Shown: positions 34,713 to 44,142, counted from the first letter of the stretch. The stretch: DNA of 64,000 nucleotides from UBA4782 sp034430215 (GCA_034430215.1 DAOUFE010000012.1:23939-87938), one strand, 5' to 3'. The notes: generated from the sequence alone by a model not told the origin. Numbers and translations: made by a program.

Positions 34713-36164
34713 ATGGTTAGTTTTCAAGCTTTACACAAAGTGAATGAGTTTGAATGGGATATTCCCCGGTCGTATCAGGCTGGGATGCACGTTCCGGTGA
34801 GAATATTTGCCAGTAAACGATTACTGGACGCCACAATGGATGATCTCTCTCTGGAGCAGGCGGTGAATGCAGCCTGTTTGCCGGGTGTGATAGGGAAGGT
34901 AGTTGTCATGCCGGACGTTCATCAGGGGTATGGTTTCCCAATTGGCGGAGTGGCAGCCATGCGCTATCCCGAAGGAGTGATAAGCCCTGGAGCGATTGGA
35001 TATGACATCAATTGTGGTGTACGGCTGCTTGCTTCACGAGTTAATTTAAATGAAGCAAAGCCTTTCTTACGGGATCTGACTGTTGCATTGGATCAATCTT
35101 GTCCCAGCGGTGTTGGCACCAAAGGAGCCAGAAATTTAACTGAGAAAGAATTGGAGCAGGTTTGCCGGCTGGGATCGGGATGGGCATTCAAACAGGGGTA
35201 TGGTACCGCACAAGACTTGAGGCGAACAGAGGGCGAAGGCTGCCTTTCTGGCGCTGATCCAGAAGCGGTCAGTGGCAGGGCAAAAGAACGCGGGCGTCCT
35301 CAGTTAGGTACATTAGGAGCTGGCAATCATTTTCTAGAATTAGATGTGGTGGATATAATTTATGATGAAGGATCTGCTGGCATCATGGGGCTGGAAGAAG
35401 GCTGCCTGGTTGTGCAGATACACTGCGGGTCGCGCGGATTTGGGCACCAGATTTGTACAGATTATGTGCAGAGCTTTCAGTCGGTTGTGAAACGCTATGG
35501 TATTAATCTGGCAGATCGTGAACTGGTATGCGCTCCCCTTGATTCGCCGGAAGGGAAGCAATATCTTTCCGCTATGACATGTGCAGCAAATTACGCCTTT
35601 GCTAACCGCCAAATCCTTGCCCACAATGCCCGTACTGCGTTTGAGACAGTTTTGGCAGGGAAAGTAAAAAAAACCGGTCTCTACCAGGTATATGATATTG
35701 CTCACAATATGGGAAAGCTTGAAACTCATTTCATTGATGGAAAATCGCAGCGGGTATGCGTACATCGTAAAGGCGCCACGCGCGCTTTTGGCCCTGGCTC
35801 TGCAGAGATTCCTGAAGAATATCAGAAGATAGGGCAGCCAGTGCTTGTGCCTGGCAGTATGGGTACTGCTTCATGGGTTTTGGTTGGAACGACTGAAAGT
35901 ATGGCAATATCATTTGGGTCATGCTGTCATGGGGCTGGCAGAGTGATGAGCCGAAATAAAGCGAAACATTCCATCCGGGGAGATGAGCTGCGAAACAGCC
36001 TGGAAAAACAAGGTATTTTTGTCCAGGCGGGTTCGTTGCCAGGGTTGGCTGAAGAAGCACCTCAAGCATATAAAGATGTAGATGCAGTGGTGCAAACAGT
36101 CAGTGAAGTAGGAATGGCGCGTAAAGTCGCACGACTTCTGCCTGTCGCAGTTATCAAAGGTTAA
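34713..36164 (+). CDS. rtcB: tRNA-splicing/RNA-repair ligase RtcB
   Basis: The 483-residue GTP- and Mn-dependent ligase joins RNA 2',3'-cyclic phosphate or 3'-phosphate to 5'-hydroxyl ends. Signature pieces are VIGKVVVMPDVHQGYGFPIGGVA, GYDINCGVRLLAS with the metal-binding cysteine, GTLGAGNHFLELDVV, QIHCGSRGFGHQ and the guanylylated-histidine region KGATRAFGP, then GSMGTASWVLVG. It starts with GAGG before the ATG. It shares its last bases with the convergent YbaK gene. With archease it forms an RNA repair unit; no clear RtcR sigma-54 regulator or target tRNA genes adjoin it. Confidence 0.96.
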   Translation: MVSFQALHKVNEFEWDIPRSYQAGMHVPVRIFASKRLLDATMDDLSLEQAVNAACLPGVIGKVVVMPDVHQGYGFPIGGVAAMRYPEGVISPGAIGYDINCGVRLLASRVNLNEAKPFLRDLTVALDQSCPSGVGTKGARNLTEKELEQVCRLGSGWAFKQGYGTAQDLRRTEGEGCLSGADPEAVSGRAKERGRPQLGTLGAGNHFLELDVVDIIYDEGSAGIMGLEEGCLVVQIHCGSRGFGHQICTDYVQSFQSVVKRYGINLADRELVCAPLDSPEGKQYLSAMTCAANYAFANRQILAHNARTAFETVLAGKVKKTGLYQVYDIAHNMGKLETHFIDGKSQRVCVHRKGATRAFGPGSAEIPEEYQKIGQPVLVPGSMGTASWVLVGTTESMAISFGSCCHGAGRVMSRNKAKHSIRGDELRNSLEKQGIFVQAGSLPGLAEEAPQAYKDVDAVVQTVSEVGMARKVARLLPVAVIKG

Positions 36165-36640
36165 ATTTCGGGGCTTGAAATGGGACCAATTTTTGCGTGG
36201 GTGAGTTCCACCAGATCTTTCACCTGGATCAAAATATTGATACCACGCTGCCCGCCGGAGATGTAAATCTTTTCGAACGCTCTGGCGCTGTCATCCAGGA
36301 TCACCTGAAAACCTTTGTTAAGCAATGCAAGAGGTGAGATCCCACCCGCGAGCAATCCGGTCAACTCTTCGGCTTCTTTCTGGGTGGTCAACCGGACCTT
36401 CTTTTCACCCACTGCTGCAGCAAGCTTTTTCAGATCAACAATACTTTCTCCTGAGACAACTGCCAATATAGGTTTTCCTCTCGCTTCCCGCTGAACAACG
36501 ATCGTCTTATAGACCTGATTGGCAGGAACACCCAGGATTACTGCGGCTTCCTGTGCGCCTAATTTTTCAACCGGCAGCTCAAATGCCTGATAGGATATCT
36601 TTTTTGAATCCAAGAAACGGGTTACATTATTTGTGATCAT
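36161..36640 (-). CDS. ybaK: YbaK/ProX-type Cys-tRNA(Pro) deacylase
   Basis: The 159-residue trans-editing domain protein hydrolyses Cys-tRNA-Pro. The conserved stretches are MITNNVTRFLDSKKISYQAF, VYKTIVVQREARGKPILAVVSG, the catalytic lysine region (DLKKLAAAVGEKKVRL), and the later GGISPLALL and DLVELTHAKIGPIS-like end. It overlaps the PHP gene upstream by 4 bases and the convergent rtcB stop by 4 bases. Confidence 0.9.
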   Translation of the reverse strand: MITNNVTRFLDSKKISYQAFELPVEKLGAQEAAVILGVPANQVYKTIVVQREARGKPILAVVSGESIVDLKKLAAAVGEKKVRLTTQKEAEELTGLLAGGISPLALLNKGFQVILDDSARAFEKIYISGGQRGINILIQVKDLVELTHAKIGPISSPEI

Positions 36641-37707
36641 TTGTTCTTGTAATAAATTGGGTTACTATAAATCCACCCACGTTGTTTATTGAGAAAATAG
36701 GTAGTTGCTTCCACCCGGTATGCGCCGGGTGTCTTTGTCGTAAAAGTACATACTTCCTGTTGCTCCCAGGCATCCACGACTTCACCATTGCAAAGCAACC
36801 GGATATTAGCTGGCACAGGGGTGTGGATCTGTAGTGTGATGCTTTCAGGGGAAACGATCTCATCACCCATTGAAGCATCGCAATCCCGTCCCTGGGCTGA
36901 AAAATGGAACCCGGTGGTGGGGGCGGGCAGGTCATATCCGATAAAACAATGACCTTTTTCCAATGCTTCATAGATCATCTTTTTATCTGTCAGCATATCA
37001 CCTGTCAGGGGATGGGGGGTCTGCAGATGGGTATTGACACAGTGGAAGTGAAATTCATAAGGAAATATGATCTTTGTGAATGGGCCTAAATGATAATGTA
37101 GTTGGTGAGAGTCTGATCCACCGATTGCGACGACCTTCATCCCTTCAGAGAGCAGTTTATCCCAATGCTCGAGTAGGGCTGGATCAGGATGATGTGCAAT
37201 AAGTTCGGGGAAATATGCATATTTGAGCGCATCCAACCATGACTTGACCACTATTTTGAACTCGCTCATCGCATTCCACAATTCAATACCCGTAAAATTC
37301 CTCACATCCCAGCTATCCCAGGTAATGTCCGTCTCGTGAAAGAGAGGAAGAGCAGCATCTGTGGGATGTGCCAAAAAACTGAGACCACCCGTCATGTTCA
37401 CCTGATCGATCAAGCGCTGCGGATTACGTGCAAAGGTAGCCAGCTCGCGATTCGTGTTGAATGCCAGAAGGTGGTTCTTTTGTGGATCGCGCGCTTGATC
37501 ATGGATCTCTTCACCGACCAGCAAAAGGACCTTCCGATCATCCTTTTCATAATATTTTTCTACATCTTGAACATAAACATTATGGTCTGTGATGATCACC
37601 ACATCCACAAGTCCGCTTTTTAATGCTGCTTTTGCTACTTCTGCATGAGTGCCTGTGCCATCAGAATATGTTGTATGAATATGAAGGTTTAAGATAATTT
37701 CTGCCAT
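36637..37707 (-). CDS. PHP-domain metal-dependent phosphoesterase
   Basis: The 356-residue protein has a PHP fold with the N-terminal motif LNLHIHTTYSDGTG, the ITDHNVY segment with metal-binding His/Asp, GEEIHDQARDPQKNHLLAF, and a later FLAHPTDA and GGSDSH motif that complete the metal set. It resembles YciV/TrpH-like phosphatases and CehA/McbA-type PHP proteins. The C-terminal 90 residues hold a further beta-rich region (about 265-350). The substrate is unknown. It is probably co-translated with YbaK (4-base overlap). Confidence 0.85.
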   Translation of the reverse strand: MAEIILNLHIHTTYSDGTGTHAEVAKAALKSGLVDVVIITDHNVYVQDVEKYYEKDDRKVLLLVGEEIHDQARDPQKNHLLAFNTNRELATFARNPQRLIDQVNMTGGLSFLAHPTDAALPLFHETDITWDSWDVRNFTGIELWNAMSEFKIVVKSWLDALKYAYFPELIAHHPDPALLEHWDKLLSEGMKVVAIGGSDSHQLHYHLGPFTKIIFPYEFHFHCVNTHLQTPHPLTGDMLTDKKMIYEALEKGHCFIGYDLPAPTTGFHFSAQGRDCDASMGDEIVSPESITLQIHTPVPANIRLLCNGEVVDAWEQQEVCTFTTKTPGAYRVEATTYFLNKQRGWIYSNPIYYKNK

Positions 37708-37711
37708 TGTG

Positions 37712-37741
37712 TTGACGATTCCAGTCAGATACAGGTATAAT
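37712..37741 (+). promoter_or_regulatory. sigma-70-type promoter of secG
   Basis: TTGACG (37712-37717), an 18-base spacer and TATAAT (37736-37741). The transcript starts near 37748, about 25 bases before the GTG start. Confidence 0.75.
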
Positions 37742-37772
37742 CGTTGTGCTTTAAAGATATTGGAGGATACGC

Positions 37773-38009
37773 GTGACTCTTCAAAGTTATTTCTATATTG
37801 CGCTGATTATAACGTCAATCGCATTGATTGCCAGTGTAATTTTACAAAACAAGGGTATCGGTTTGGGTGGCTTGTCTGGTTCTGAAACAAGCAATGTTTT
37901 CAGTACCCGCCGTGGAATTGAAAAAACCTTGTTTTGGATCACAATTGTTTTAAGTGCAGTCTTTTTTATTCTCACACTGGTAACCATTTACATTGGCAAT
38001 TTGGCATAA
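37773..38009 (+). CDS. secG: preprotein translocase subunit SecG
   Basis: The 78-residue protein has two membrane segments (about 5-22 and 53-74) and the SecG signature in the loop: VILQNKGIGLGGLSGSETSNVFSTRRG. SecG assists the SecYEG channel. The GTG start is preceded by GGAGG at good distance. It is followed by a terminator hairpin before the solute-binding protein gene, so it is probably monocistronic. Confidence 0.92.
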   Translation: MTLQSYFYIALIITSIALIASVILQNKGIGLGGLSGSETSNVFSTRRGIEKTLFWITIVLSAVFFILTLVTIYIGNLA

Positions 38010-38099
38010 GCAACCTCTGAGATTCGACGAACAAGTCACCAATGTCTCAGATGCCCTGCTATAGGGCGGGTTTAAATGTCTATTACAATGAGCGAATTT

Positions 38100-38132
38100 G
38101 GGCGGAACTCCATCAAGGAGGACGCCCTTTTC
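38100..38132 (+). terminator. Rho-independent terminator after secG
   Basis: GGGCG (38100-38104) and inner CTCC pair with GGAG and CGCCC (ending 38127), followed by TTTT. A TATAAT (38137-38142) for the next gene follows directly, which would place the transcript start at or next to the ATG at 38149. Confidence 0.7.
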
Positions 38133-38148
38133 TATATATAATTAGGCT

Positions 38149-39837
38149 ATGAAACGATTTCGATGGCAAATTGCAATCATATTGATCACTGGTCTGGTTG
38201 TGGGGATTTTACTGCTCATTGAGCAGCCCCAGAGCAATACTTCTGCACAACCAACACCCAGCCAGGGCGGTACCTATACAGAAGCCCTAATCGGTAGTTT
38301 TCAACGCTTGAACCCACTTTTGGATAATGATAATCAGGCTGATAAGGATATCGACCGGTTATTGTTCAGAGGTCTGGTAAGTTTTGACGGCAGGGGCACA
38401 CCTCTGCCTGACCTGGCTGAAAGCTGGGGAATTTCTAAAGACGGAACGATCTATAACTTTGCGCTACGACCGGGTGCAGTTTGGCATGATGGAACTCCCG
38501 TCAGTGCTGATGATGTTATTTTCACCGTAGAATTAATGCGAAGCGCAGAATCTGTTCTTCCTGAAGACCTGAAAAGTTTCTGGAATGAGATCGATGTCAT
38601 TGCGTTGGATTCTGCGACAGTGCAATTTAAACTTCCCGAAGCCTATTCGCCATTTCTTGATTATCTCGACTTTGGCATTTTACCCCGCCATCTATTGGAT
38701 GGTCTTACTGTAGATCAGATGGTAGATGCTTCTTTTAACCTGCAACCCGTTGGTACAGGACCTTTCCGCTTCAGTCACTTCATCATGGAAAATGGACAGA
38801 TAAGCGGTGTTGTACTCTCTCGCAATGAATCTTTTTACGGTAATAAGCCATTTTTAGATGAAATAGTATTCCGATATTATTCTGATGAAAGTTCAGCTTT
38901 ACAGGCGTATCGTGATGGCGCGGTACAGGGCATAAGTAAAATCAGTGGCGAAATATTAAAAGCCGCATTAACCGAACCGGACCTCTCAATTTACACCGGA
39001 AGAATGCCTGAAATGACCATGGTACTTTTTAATCTGAAAGATCCAGAAGTGGAATTCTTTCAGGATGTGAATATCAGGAAGGCGTTATCAGCGGGATTGA
39101 ACCGTCAGTATATGATTGATAAGGTTTTAGACGGACAGGCAATACTGGCTAATGGACCAATCCTTCCTGATACATGGGCTTATTATGAAGGAACCCCCGC
39201 GACCAGTTATGATCAGGATGCTGCGATCTCCCTCTTAAAAGAAGCGGGATATGTTATTCCATCTGAAGGATCAGATATTCGTGAAAAGGAAGGGGTAGCA
39301 CTCAGCTTCACCCTGCTTTATCCTGATGATGATCTGCATTTAGCATTGGCAGAGATCATTCAACAGAACTGGGCTAATTTGAATGTAGAAGTAATCCTCC
39401 AGGCAGTTCCTTATGAGACGCTGGTGGAAGACCATCTGAACGCTCGTGATTTTCAAGCGGCTTTGGTTGATCTAAATCTGACAGATAGCCCCGACCCTGA
39501 TCCTTACCCGTTCTGGGATCAGGCACAAGCCAGTGGTGGTCAGAATTACTCGCAATGGGACAACCGGGTTGCCAGCGAATACCTGGAAACTGCCCGAGTA
39601 ACTGCCGACATGACAGAAAGAGCTCGTTTATACCGAAATTTCCAGGTTATCTTTAGTGAAGAAACACCTGCACTGTTGCTCTATAATCCGGTGTATTCCT
39701 ACGCAGTTGATTCACAAATCCTTGGTGTTCGTATGGGACCAATATTTGATGCAAGTGACAGATTCTCAACCGTTACGGGTTGGTATCTGGCGGCTCCAGT
39801 GGCTGAACAACCAACTGAAGTCCAATCTACTCCATAA
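38149..39837 (+). CDS. family 5 peptide-type ABC substrate-binding protein
   Basis: The 562-residue protein has an N-terminal membrane/signal segment (about 7-24) and an OppA/DppA-like SBP_bac_5 body: YTEALIGSFQRLNPLLDNDNQADKDI start, LPDLAESWGISKDGTIYNFALRPGAVWHDGTP, and the later YTLxxxxxS-like strands. There is no lipobox cysteine, so it is either membrane-anchored or secreted rather than a lipoprotein. No permease or ATPase gene adjoins it, so its transporter must be elsewhere or it works alone. It directly precedes a gene of unknown function. Confidence 0.85.
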   Translation: MKRFRWQIAIILITGLVVGILLLIEQPQSNTSAQPTPSQGGTYTEALIGSFQRLNPLLDNDNQADKDIDRLLFRGLVSFDGRGTPLPDLAESWGISKDGTIYNFALRPGAVWHDGTPVSADDVIFTVELMRSAESVLPEDLKSFWNEIDVIALDSATVQFKLPEAYSPFLDYLDFGILPRHLLDGLTVDQMVDASFNLQPVGTGPFRFSHFIMENGQISGVVLSRNESFYGNKPFLDEIVFRYYSDESSALQAYRDGAVQGISKISGEILKAALTEPDLSIYTGRMPEMTMVLFNLKDPEVEFFQDVNIRKALSAGLNRQYMIDKVLDGQAILANGPILPDTWAYYEGTPATSYDQDAAISLLKEAGYVIPSEGSDIREKEGVALSFTLLYPDDDLHLALAEIIQQNWANLNVEVILQAVPYETLVEDHLNARDFQAALVDLNLTDSPDPDPYPFWDQAQASGGQNYSQWDNRVASEYLETARVTADMTERARLYRNFQVIFSEETPALLLYNPVYSYAVDSQILGVRMGPIFDASDRFSTVTGWYLAAPVAEQPTEVQSTP

Positions 39838-39848
39838 AGAGATGCTTG

Positions 39849-40406
39849 ATGCTGGAGAGAGATTGGATTTACCTTGAGGAAGCTTCTGCGAACCTGGAAG
39901 ATTATCTCCTTTCCCAGCAATTGTATTTCCCGCTTGGAGGGTTCTTAAAAAAACACTCCGACCAGGGGCTATTGCAATTGACCCTGGGTAATTTATTGGT
40001 TACTTTAGCTCGTTTGAAGGCAGTAGATTGGCTGGGAGAAGAAGCCCAGCAGTTGAAACAATTCCAGGATCATATCGATGAGATACGACAGCGATGGAGA
40101 TCAAACTGGATTTTAAAAGCTGAGAAGGAATTCCCTGCCCGCCTGAACCTATGGCAAGCCTGTATTCAAGATTGGGCAGCAGGTGAGGAACATACCCTTA
40201 CTGGTTATCGCCATCAAGTCCGCTGGCGAGTGATCCTTCATTTATTATGTGATGAGCCTTCAATGAAATATCACGAAGAAACAATGCTCACAGGTCTGGA
40301 TACCCGTTTACGGCAGATATCCAACACAGGACCTTTTGTCTGGGAACAAGAATTGAAGGCTGGGTTTCCAGAAAGAATTTACTGGTACCTTTATCTTTCC
40401 ATATAA
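39849..40406 (+). CDS. protein of unknown function
   Basis: I do not recognise this 185-residue soluble protein. It is rich in leucine and tryptophan, predicted largely helical, with no signal peptide or membrane segment. Sequence begins MLERDWIYLEEASANLEDYL and has a central DHIDEIRQRWRSNWILKAEKE. The ATG at 39849 is preferred to a TTG three bases earlier. It lies 11 bases after the solute-binding protein gene and 33 bases before the cobalamin adenosyltransferase. The short gap after it holds a tandem copy of ATAAGCTGGAT. Confidence 0.65.
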   Translation: MLERDWIYLEEASANLEDYLLSQQLYFPLGGFLKKHSDQGLLQLTLGNLLVTLARLKAVDWLGEEAQQLKQFQDHIDEIRQRWRSNWILKAEKEFPARLNLWQACIQDWAAGEEHTLTGYRHQVRWRVILHLLCDEPSMKYHEETMLTGLDTRLRQISNTGPFVWEQELKAGFPERIYWYLYLSI

Positions 40407-40439
40407 GCTGGATGATATAAGCTGGATAATGGAGAAAAA

Positions 40440-40991
40440 ATGGCACCTTTCTATACACGTTCAGGAGATGATGGGTTAACCAGCCTGTTAGGAAAAGGCA
40501 GGGTGAAAAAGAGCGATCCGCGGATCGAGGCGAACGGTGCGCTTGATGAGGCAAACGCCGCACTTGGGTTGGCGCGTAGCATGTGTGAAATTGATGCATG
40601 GAAAAAAACTTTGTTGACCATTCAAAGAGATCTATTCATGATCATGACCGCGATTGCGGTTACTCCAGATGCACGAGACCGTTTTCCAGTTTTTTCAAAA
40701 GAAAAGGTTGAATGGTTGGAAGAGAAAATTTCTACTTTGGAAAAAGAAATTGAACTTCCCCGTGAGTTCATTGTGCCAGGAGATACACCTGTTGCGGCGA
40801 TGATGGATCTGGGGCGTACCATTGTTCGAAGAGCAGAAAGGCGCGTTTCTGAGTTGTTTGAAAATGGATACCTTGAGAATCGAATTATTCTGGAATATTT
40901 GAACCGTTTATCATCCTATTGTTTTGTGCTTGAAATAGCAATGATACAGCGTGAAGGAAAGGAAAAGCCTACCCTGGCGAAGAAAGAATGA
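40440..40991 (+). CDS. cob(I)alamin adenosyltransferase, PduO type
   Basis: The 183-residue enzyme adenosylates cob(I)alamin to adenosylcobalamin. Motifs are TRSGDDGLTSLLGKGRV (ATP-binding), GALDEANAALGLARS and RRAERRVSEL near the C-terminus. PduO-type enzymes often serve adenosylcobalamin-dependent isomerases or reductases. No B12-dependent enzyme is seen in this window. The start is preceded by GGAG, and the stop overlaps the DUF554 gene (ATGA). Confidence 0.92.
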   Translation: MAPFYTRSGDDGLTSLLGKGRVKKSDPRIEANGALDEANAALGLARSMCEIDAWKKTLLTIQRDLFMIMTAIAVTPDARDRFPVFSKEKVEWLEEKISTLEKEIELPREFIVPGDTPVAAMMDLGRTIVRRAERRVSELFENGYLENRIILEYLNRLSSYCFVLEIAMIQREGKEKPTLAKKE

Positions 40992-41704
40992 CCGGTACAA
41001 TACTTAACGTTGCTACAATATTAATAGGGGGAACTCTGGGAACTCTGTTAGGTGCGAAGATACCCGAAAAATTGAGACAAACTGTCGTCATTGGACTGGG
41101 ATTGTACACATTTGCATATGGCATTTCCCTTTTTATCAAAACGGAGAATGCCATTATTGTAATACTCAGCGTATTGATTGGTGTTCTTCTTGGAGAGTGG
41201 TGGAATATCGAGAATGGATTGAATAATCTGGCGGTATGGTTAGAAAAGAACCTCATAAAAAGCACAGATGAAGGTAATCAGAAACGTTTCGTGCGTGGTT
41301 TTCTCATGGCTTCACTCTTGTTTTGTGTAGGTCCTGTTGCCATTCTGGGTAGTGTGCAGGATGGCTTAACAGGTGATTATCAGCTTTTGGTAGTTAAATC
41401 TATTTTGGATGGTTTTGCTGCGCTGGCATTTTCTGCCAGTATGGGGGTTGGTGTTATTTTTTCCGCTCTTCCCATCTTGATTTATCAGGGTGGAATATCG
41501 CTTCTGGCAGCTCAAGCGCAAAGTGTATTTACAAATTCAATGATCACTGAAATGAGCGCAACAGGAGGAATACTTCTTTTGGCAATTTCCTTCGGTGGAC
41601 TGCTGGAGATTAAACCCATTCGTTCAGCGAATTTTTTACCTGCATTGGTTCTGGCACCCCTGTTTGTTGCAATTTTGAGTTGGCTTAAGATCAGTTTTCC
41701 ATAG
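40988..41704 (+). CDS. DUF554 family membrane protein
   Basis: The 238-residue protein has about six to seven membrane segments. It matches the DUF554 (YdfK-like) family by its MTGTILNVATILIGGTLGTLLG start, the later GEWWNIENGL and FVRGFLMASLLFCVGPVAILGSVQDGL. Function in the family is not established; transport or ion permeation has been suggested. It is co-translated with the adenosyltransferase. Confidence 0.88.
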   Translation: MTGTILNVATILIGGTLGTLLGAKIPEKLRQTVVIGLGLYTFAYGISLFIKTENAIIVILSVLIGVLLGEWWNIENGLNNLAVWLEKNLIKSTDEGNQKRFVRGFLMASLLFCVGPVAILGSVQDGLTGDYQLLVVKSILDGFAALAFSASMGVGVIFSALPILIYQGGISLLAAQAQSVFTNSMITEMSATGGILLLAISFGGLLEIKPIRSANFLPALVLAPLFVAILSWLKISFP

Positions 41705-41759
41705 ACCGTTTACATCTTCAACTCATTTTAATTTCCAGTACTGTTTAATGCATCCCTTA

Positions 41760-42296
41760 TCACTTTGTTTTCAGGGAAAGGTATTCACTTTTTAAGATAC
41801 GCATCATTACAAAATCGCTGAATTCACCATTCCAATAGTATCCCTGTTCCTGAATACCTTCTTTTTTAAAGCCAACCTTTTTGTAGAAAGCAAGAGCTGT
41901 TTTATTCATACCTACGACACCGATTGAAATCCTGTTCATAGAATAGCGACAAAACGCAAGATCAAACATCAGGCTGATGGTTTCTTTGCCAAACCCTTTT
42001 CCTTGATCTGCAGGATCAGGGATAATGATCGTCAGATCAGTGCAGAACCATTCAGGCCACATGCGCAGTAAACCCGTTTCTCCAATGATCCTGCCGTCCT
42101 TATCAGTGATCGTGTACCAATCGCCATCAGGTGTTTCCTTTCGGATTGTTTCGAGTGCTTGTTCGATCGTGGTTGGTTTGGTAAACCCACATTTAAACAT
42201 AATATCTGGCTGACTGTACCAATATGCAAAGAATGCTGCATCTTCATCTCGTTGTTCTCGCAAGATCACTTTTTTACCAACTATTTCTTTCTTCAT
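41760..42296 (-). CDS. GNAT-family acetyltransferase, RimJ/L-like
   Basis: The 178-residue protein has an acetyltransferase fold: VILREQRDEDAAFFAYWY start, acyl-CoA motif DLTIIIPDPADQGKGFGKETISLMFDLAF (about 88-115) and VGMNKTALAFYKKVGFKKEG near the end. It is typical of RimJ/RimL/SpeG-like enzymes; the substrate is unknown. The ATG at 42296 is preferred to a TTG at 42302. It converges with DUF554, and a terminator separates it from the DsbA-like gene upstream. Confidence 0.85.
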   Translation of the reverse strand: MKKEIVGKKVILREQRDEDAAFFAYWYSQPDIMFKCGFTKPTTIEQALETIRKETPDGDWYTITDKDGRIIGETGLLRMWPEWFCTDLTIIIPDPADQGKGFGKETISLMFDLAFCRYSMNRISIGVVGMNKTALAFYKKVGFKKEGIQEQGYYWNGEFSDFVMMRILKSEYLSLKTK

Positions 42297-42356
42297 TTGC
42301 AATTTCTCTCTGTTTTATTATCCACTTGTTGCTGAGCAAGCGTTTGAGGAAGATAA

Positions 42357-42383
42357 AACCGCTGCATTTAGAGTGCAGCGGTT
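42357..42383 (-). terminator. Rho-independent terminator after the DsbA-like gene
   Basis: AACCGCTGCA (42357-42366) pairs with TGCAGCGGTT (42374-42383); in the minus direction a T-rich stretch (TTTTATCTT) follows the stem. It separates this gene from the acetyltransferase. Confidence 0.8.
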
Positions 42384-42417
42384 ATCTGTCAAAAAACTAT
42401 TCTTCCATCAGAAAGTA

Positions 42418-43158
42418 CTATTTTAGAGCATCTTTGATGGCTTGTTCAAGGTCATTTTGACCATATACTTTGCCATTGATGAGAAAAGATGGAGTTCCAT
42501 TAACGCCGTTGCTTTCACCATATTGTAAGTCTTCTGTTAATTTCTGTTCATAAGTCTTGCTTTCAAGACAGGTCTTAAAAGTATTTTTATCCAAACCCAA
42601 CTTGTCGGCGTAATTGATAAGGTTTTCGTTTGAATAGGGTGTAGCTGTACCCAAACTTGCATTGTAGAATGCCGTCTGCTTGAACTCCCAATATTTACCT
42701 TGATCCATGGCGCAATAAGCTGCTTGAGCAGCAGCGTAAGAGGTGGAATCCATGAAGGCAAACGAATGAGAGACAATATAAACTTTACCCGTAGCAACGT
42801 AATTTTGAATAATGGTATTTTCTATATTCAATGCATAATAAAGACAGTGGCTACAATTGAAATCGTAGAACTCTTCCACTTTCACCGGGGCATTGGGATC
42901 ACCTATCGCATTTTTATTTTCCAGTGGAAAATCCATGTTTTTAGAGAGGGCAATGCCTTTCAGGTTATCTTTTGGTAGATTGGGAATGATAAATAAGGCA
43001 GCAATACCAATGGCAGCGATGGCAATCACACAAATTATGATAAGACGATTGCGCTTTGCTTCTCTTTGACGTTTGGCTCGTATTTCTGCTCTTTTACTCA
43101 TATTTCTTTTTTGCCCAGACTGTGGGCGTGCAGGACCAACGTTGCCTGTCGTGCTCAT
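42418..43158 (-). CDS. DsbA-family thiol oxidoreductase, membrane-anchored
   Basis: The 246-residue protein has a basic cytoplasmic N-terminus, a membrane segment (about 38-58) and an extracytoplasmic thioredoxin-like domain (about 75-245). The redox motif is CSHC (in DFNCSHCLYY). The late cis-proline is in NGTPSFLINGK. It is typical of BdbD/DsbA-like oxidases of single-membrane or atypical-envelope bacteria. A partner quinone reductase (DsbB/BdbC/VKOR) is not in this window. The start has GGAG upstream. Confidence 0.9.
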   Translation of the reverse strand: MSTTGNVGPARPQSGQKRNMSKRAEIRAKRQREAKRNRLIIICVIAIAAIGIAALFIIPNLPKDNLKGIALSKNMDFPLENKNAIGDPNAPVKVEEFYDFNCSHCLYYALNIENTIIQNYVATGKVYIVSHSFAFMDSTSYAAAQAAYCAMDQGKYWEFKQTAFYNASLGTATPYSNENLINYADKLGLDKNTFKTCLESKTYEQKLTEDLQYGESNGVNGTPSFLINGKVYGQNDLEQAIKDALK

Positions 43159-43263
43159 ATCTATGCTCCTTGTTCACAATATTATGTGATTTTGCCATAA
43201 AGGAAAAGGATTGTCCAGTGGCGTTATTTTGGTTTTTGTTTTACTCAGAATACGTTAACTTCA

Positions 43264-44142
43264 CTAGCCGGGAAGATTTCGCAGGTAAATGGGAAAAGTC
43301 TCTCCCGTCAATTGGAAACCCATCTTCTTATAGAGGTGCAATGATGAATGGTTTGTTTGTTGGGTATTCACAGTAATACTGGGAATTCCCGAACGCTGGA
43401 AGAATGAAAGTAGATCCTGTATAAGAGCATATCCAATGCCTTGCCCTTGATATTTGGGTAAGACTGCCAGCCGCGCCAGATGAGCGCTGAAGGGATTTCC
43501 CGTGCTGAGTTGATATCCAATGATCTTCCCCTCATGAATTGCTACACTGGTATATTTTGATGCTTTCATGGCGTGTGTCAATTCATCTTCAGAAATTCGC
43601 CAGATAAGTTCAAAAGCTGTGTTATCAACTTCCAACACCTGGGCAAAATCGCCTTCCCGCAGAGGGCGTACAGTTATTCCTTTTGTATGGTAAGTTTCAT
43701 CACCTGGAATATTCCGTTCCAAAACGACAATATCTTGATAATGTTCGAATTGAGAAGACTCCAGTAATTTACCAATCCATGTAGACAGCCCAATCGTGGC
43801 AATGGAAATGGTTTGTTCTCGAAAGGATTGAATGCATTTATCCAGTAGAGTTCTCCACGCTTCTTCCACACTTACATAATCGGAACATGCAAATAATCGA
43901 ATCCATGCCACTCCTGGCGGGTCAGGGGGAATGGATAAAGCCGCCAGTACACGATAAGTGTTTTCGAGAAGCCAGAATGGATCATGACCTATCCATTCAA
44001 GCGGCTGGTGCCAATCGAGATGGCGGTGAACGTAACGACTGTTCTGAATGAGGTTGAGCAAACTTGCGCTATCCCGCATAGTCGCTAAGCGGGGGAATCT
44101 GGTGTGAGAACCGGAAAGGAGAAAATCAAGTGGATTGGTCAA
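43264..44142 (-). CDS. GNAT-family acetyltransferase with extra N-terminal domain
   Basis: The 292-residue protein has a C-terminal GNAT domain (about 150-285) with the acetyl-CoA motif LARLAVLPKYQGQGIGYALIQDLLSF and later HLYKKMGFQLTGE. The N-terminal 140 residues look like a second, degenerate GNAT-like domain: SLLNLIQNSRYVHRHLDW start and LSTWIGKLLESSQFEHYQ end. The start is a TTG whose first bases overlap the stop of the TPR gene (TTGA), with AAGGAG upstream. It is the last gene of the long minus-strand train. Confidence 0.82.
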   Translation of the reverse strand: MTNPLDFLLSGSHTRFPRLATMRDSASLLNLIQNSRYVHRHLDWHQPLEWIGHDPFWLLENTYRVLAALSIPPDPPGVAWIRLFACSDYVSVEEAWRTLLDKCIQSFREQTISIATIGLSTWIGKLLESSQFEHYQDIVVLERNIPGDETYHTKGITVRPLREGDFAQVLEVDNTAFELIWRISEDELTHAMKASKYTSVAIHEGKIIGYQLSTGNPFSAHLARLAVLPKYQGQGIGYALIQDLLSFFQRSGIPSITVNTQQTNHSSLHLYKKMGFQLTGETFPIYLRNLPG

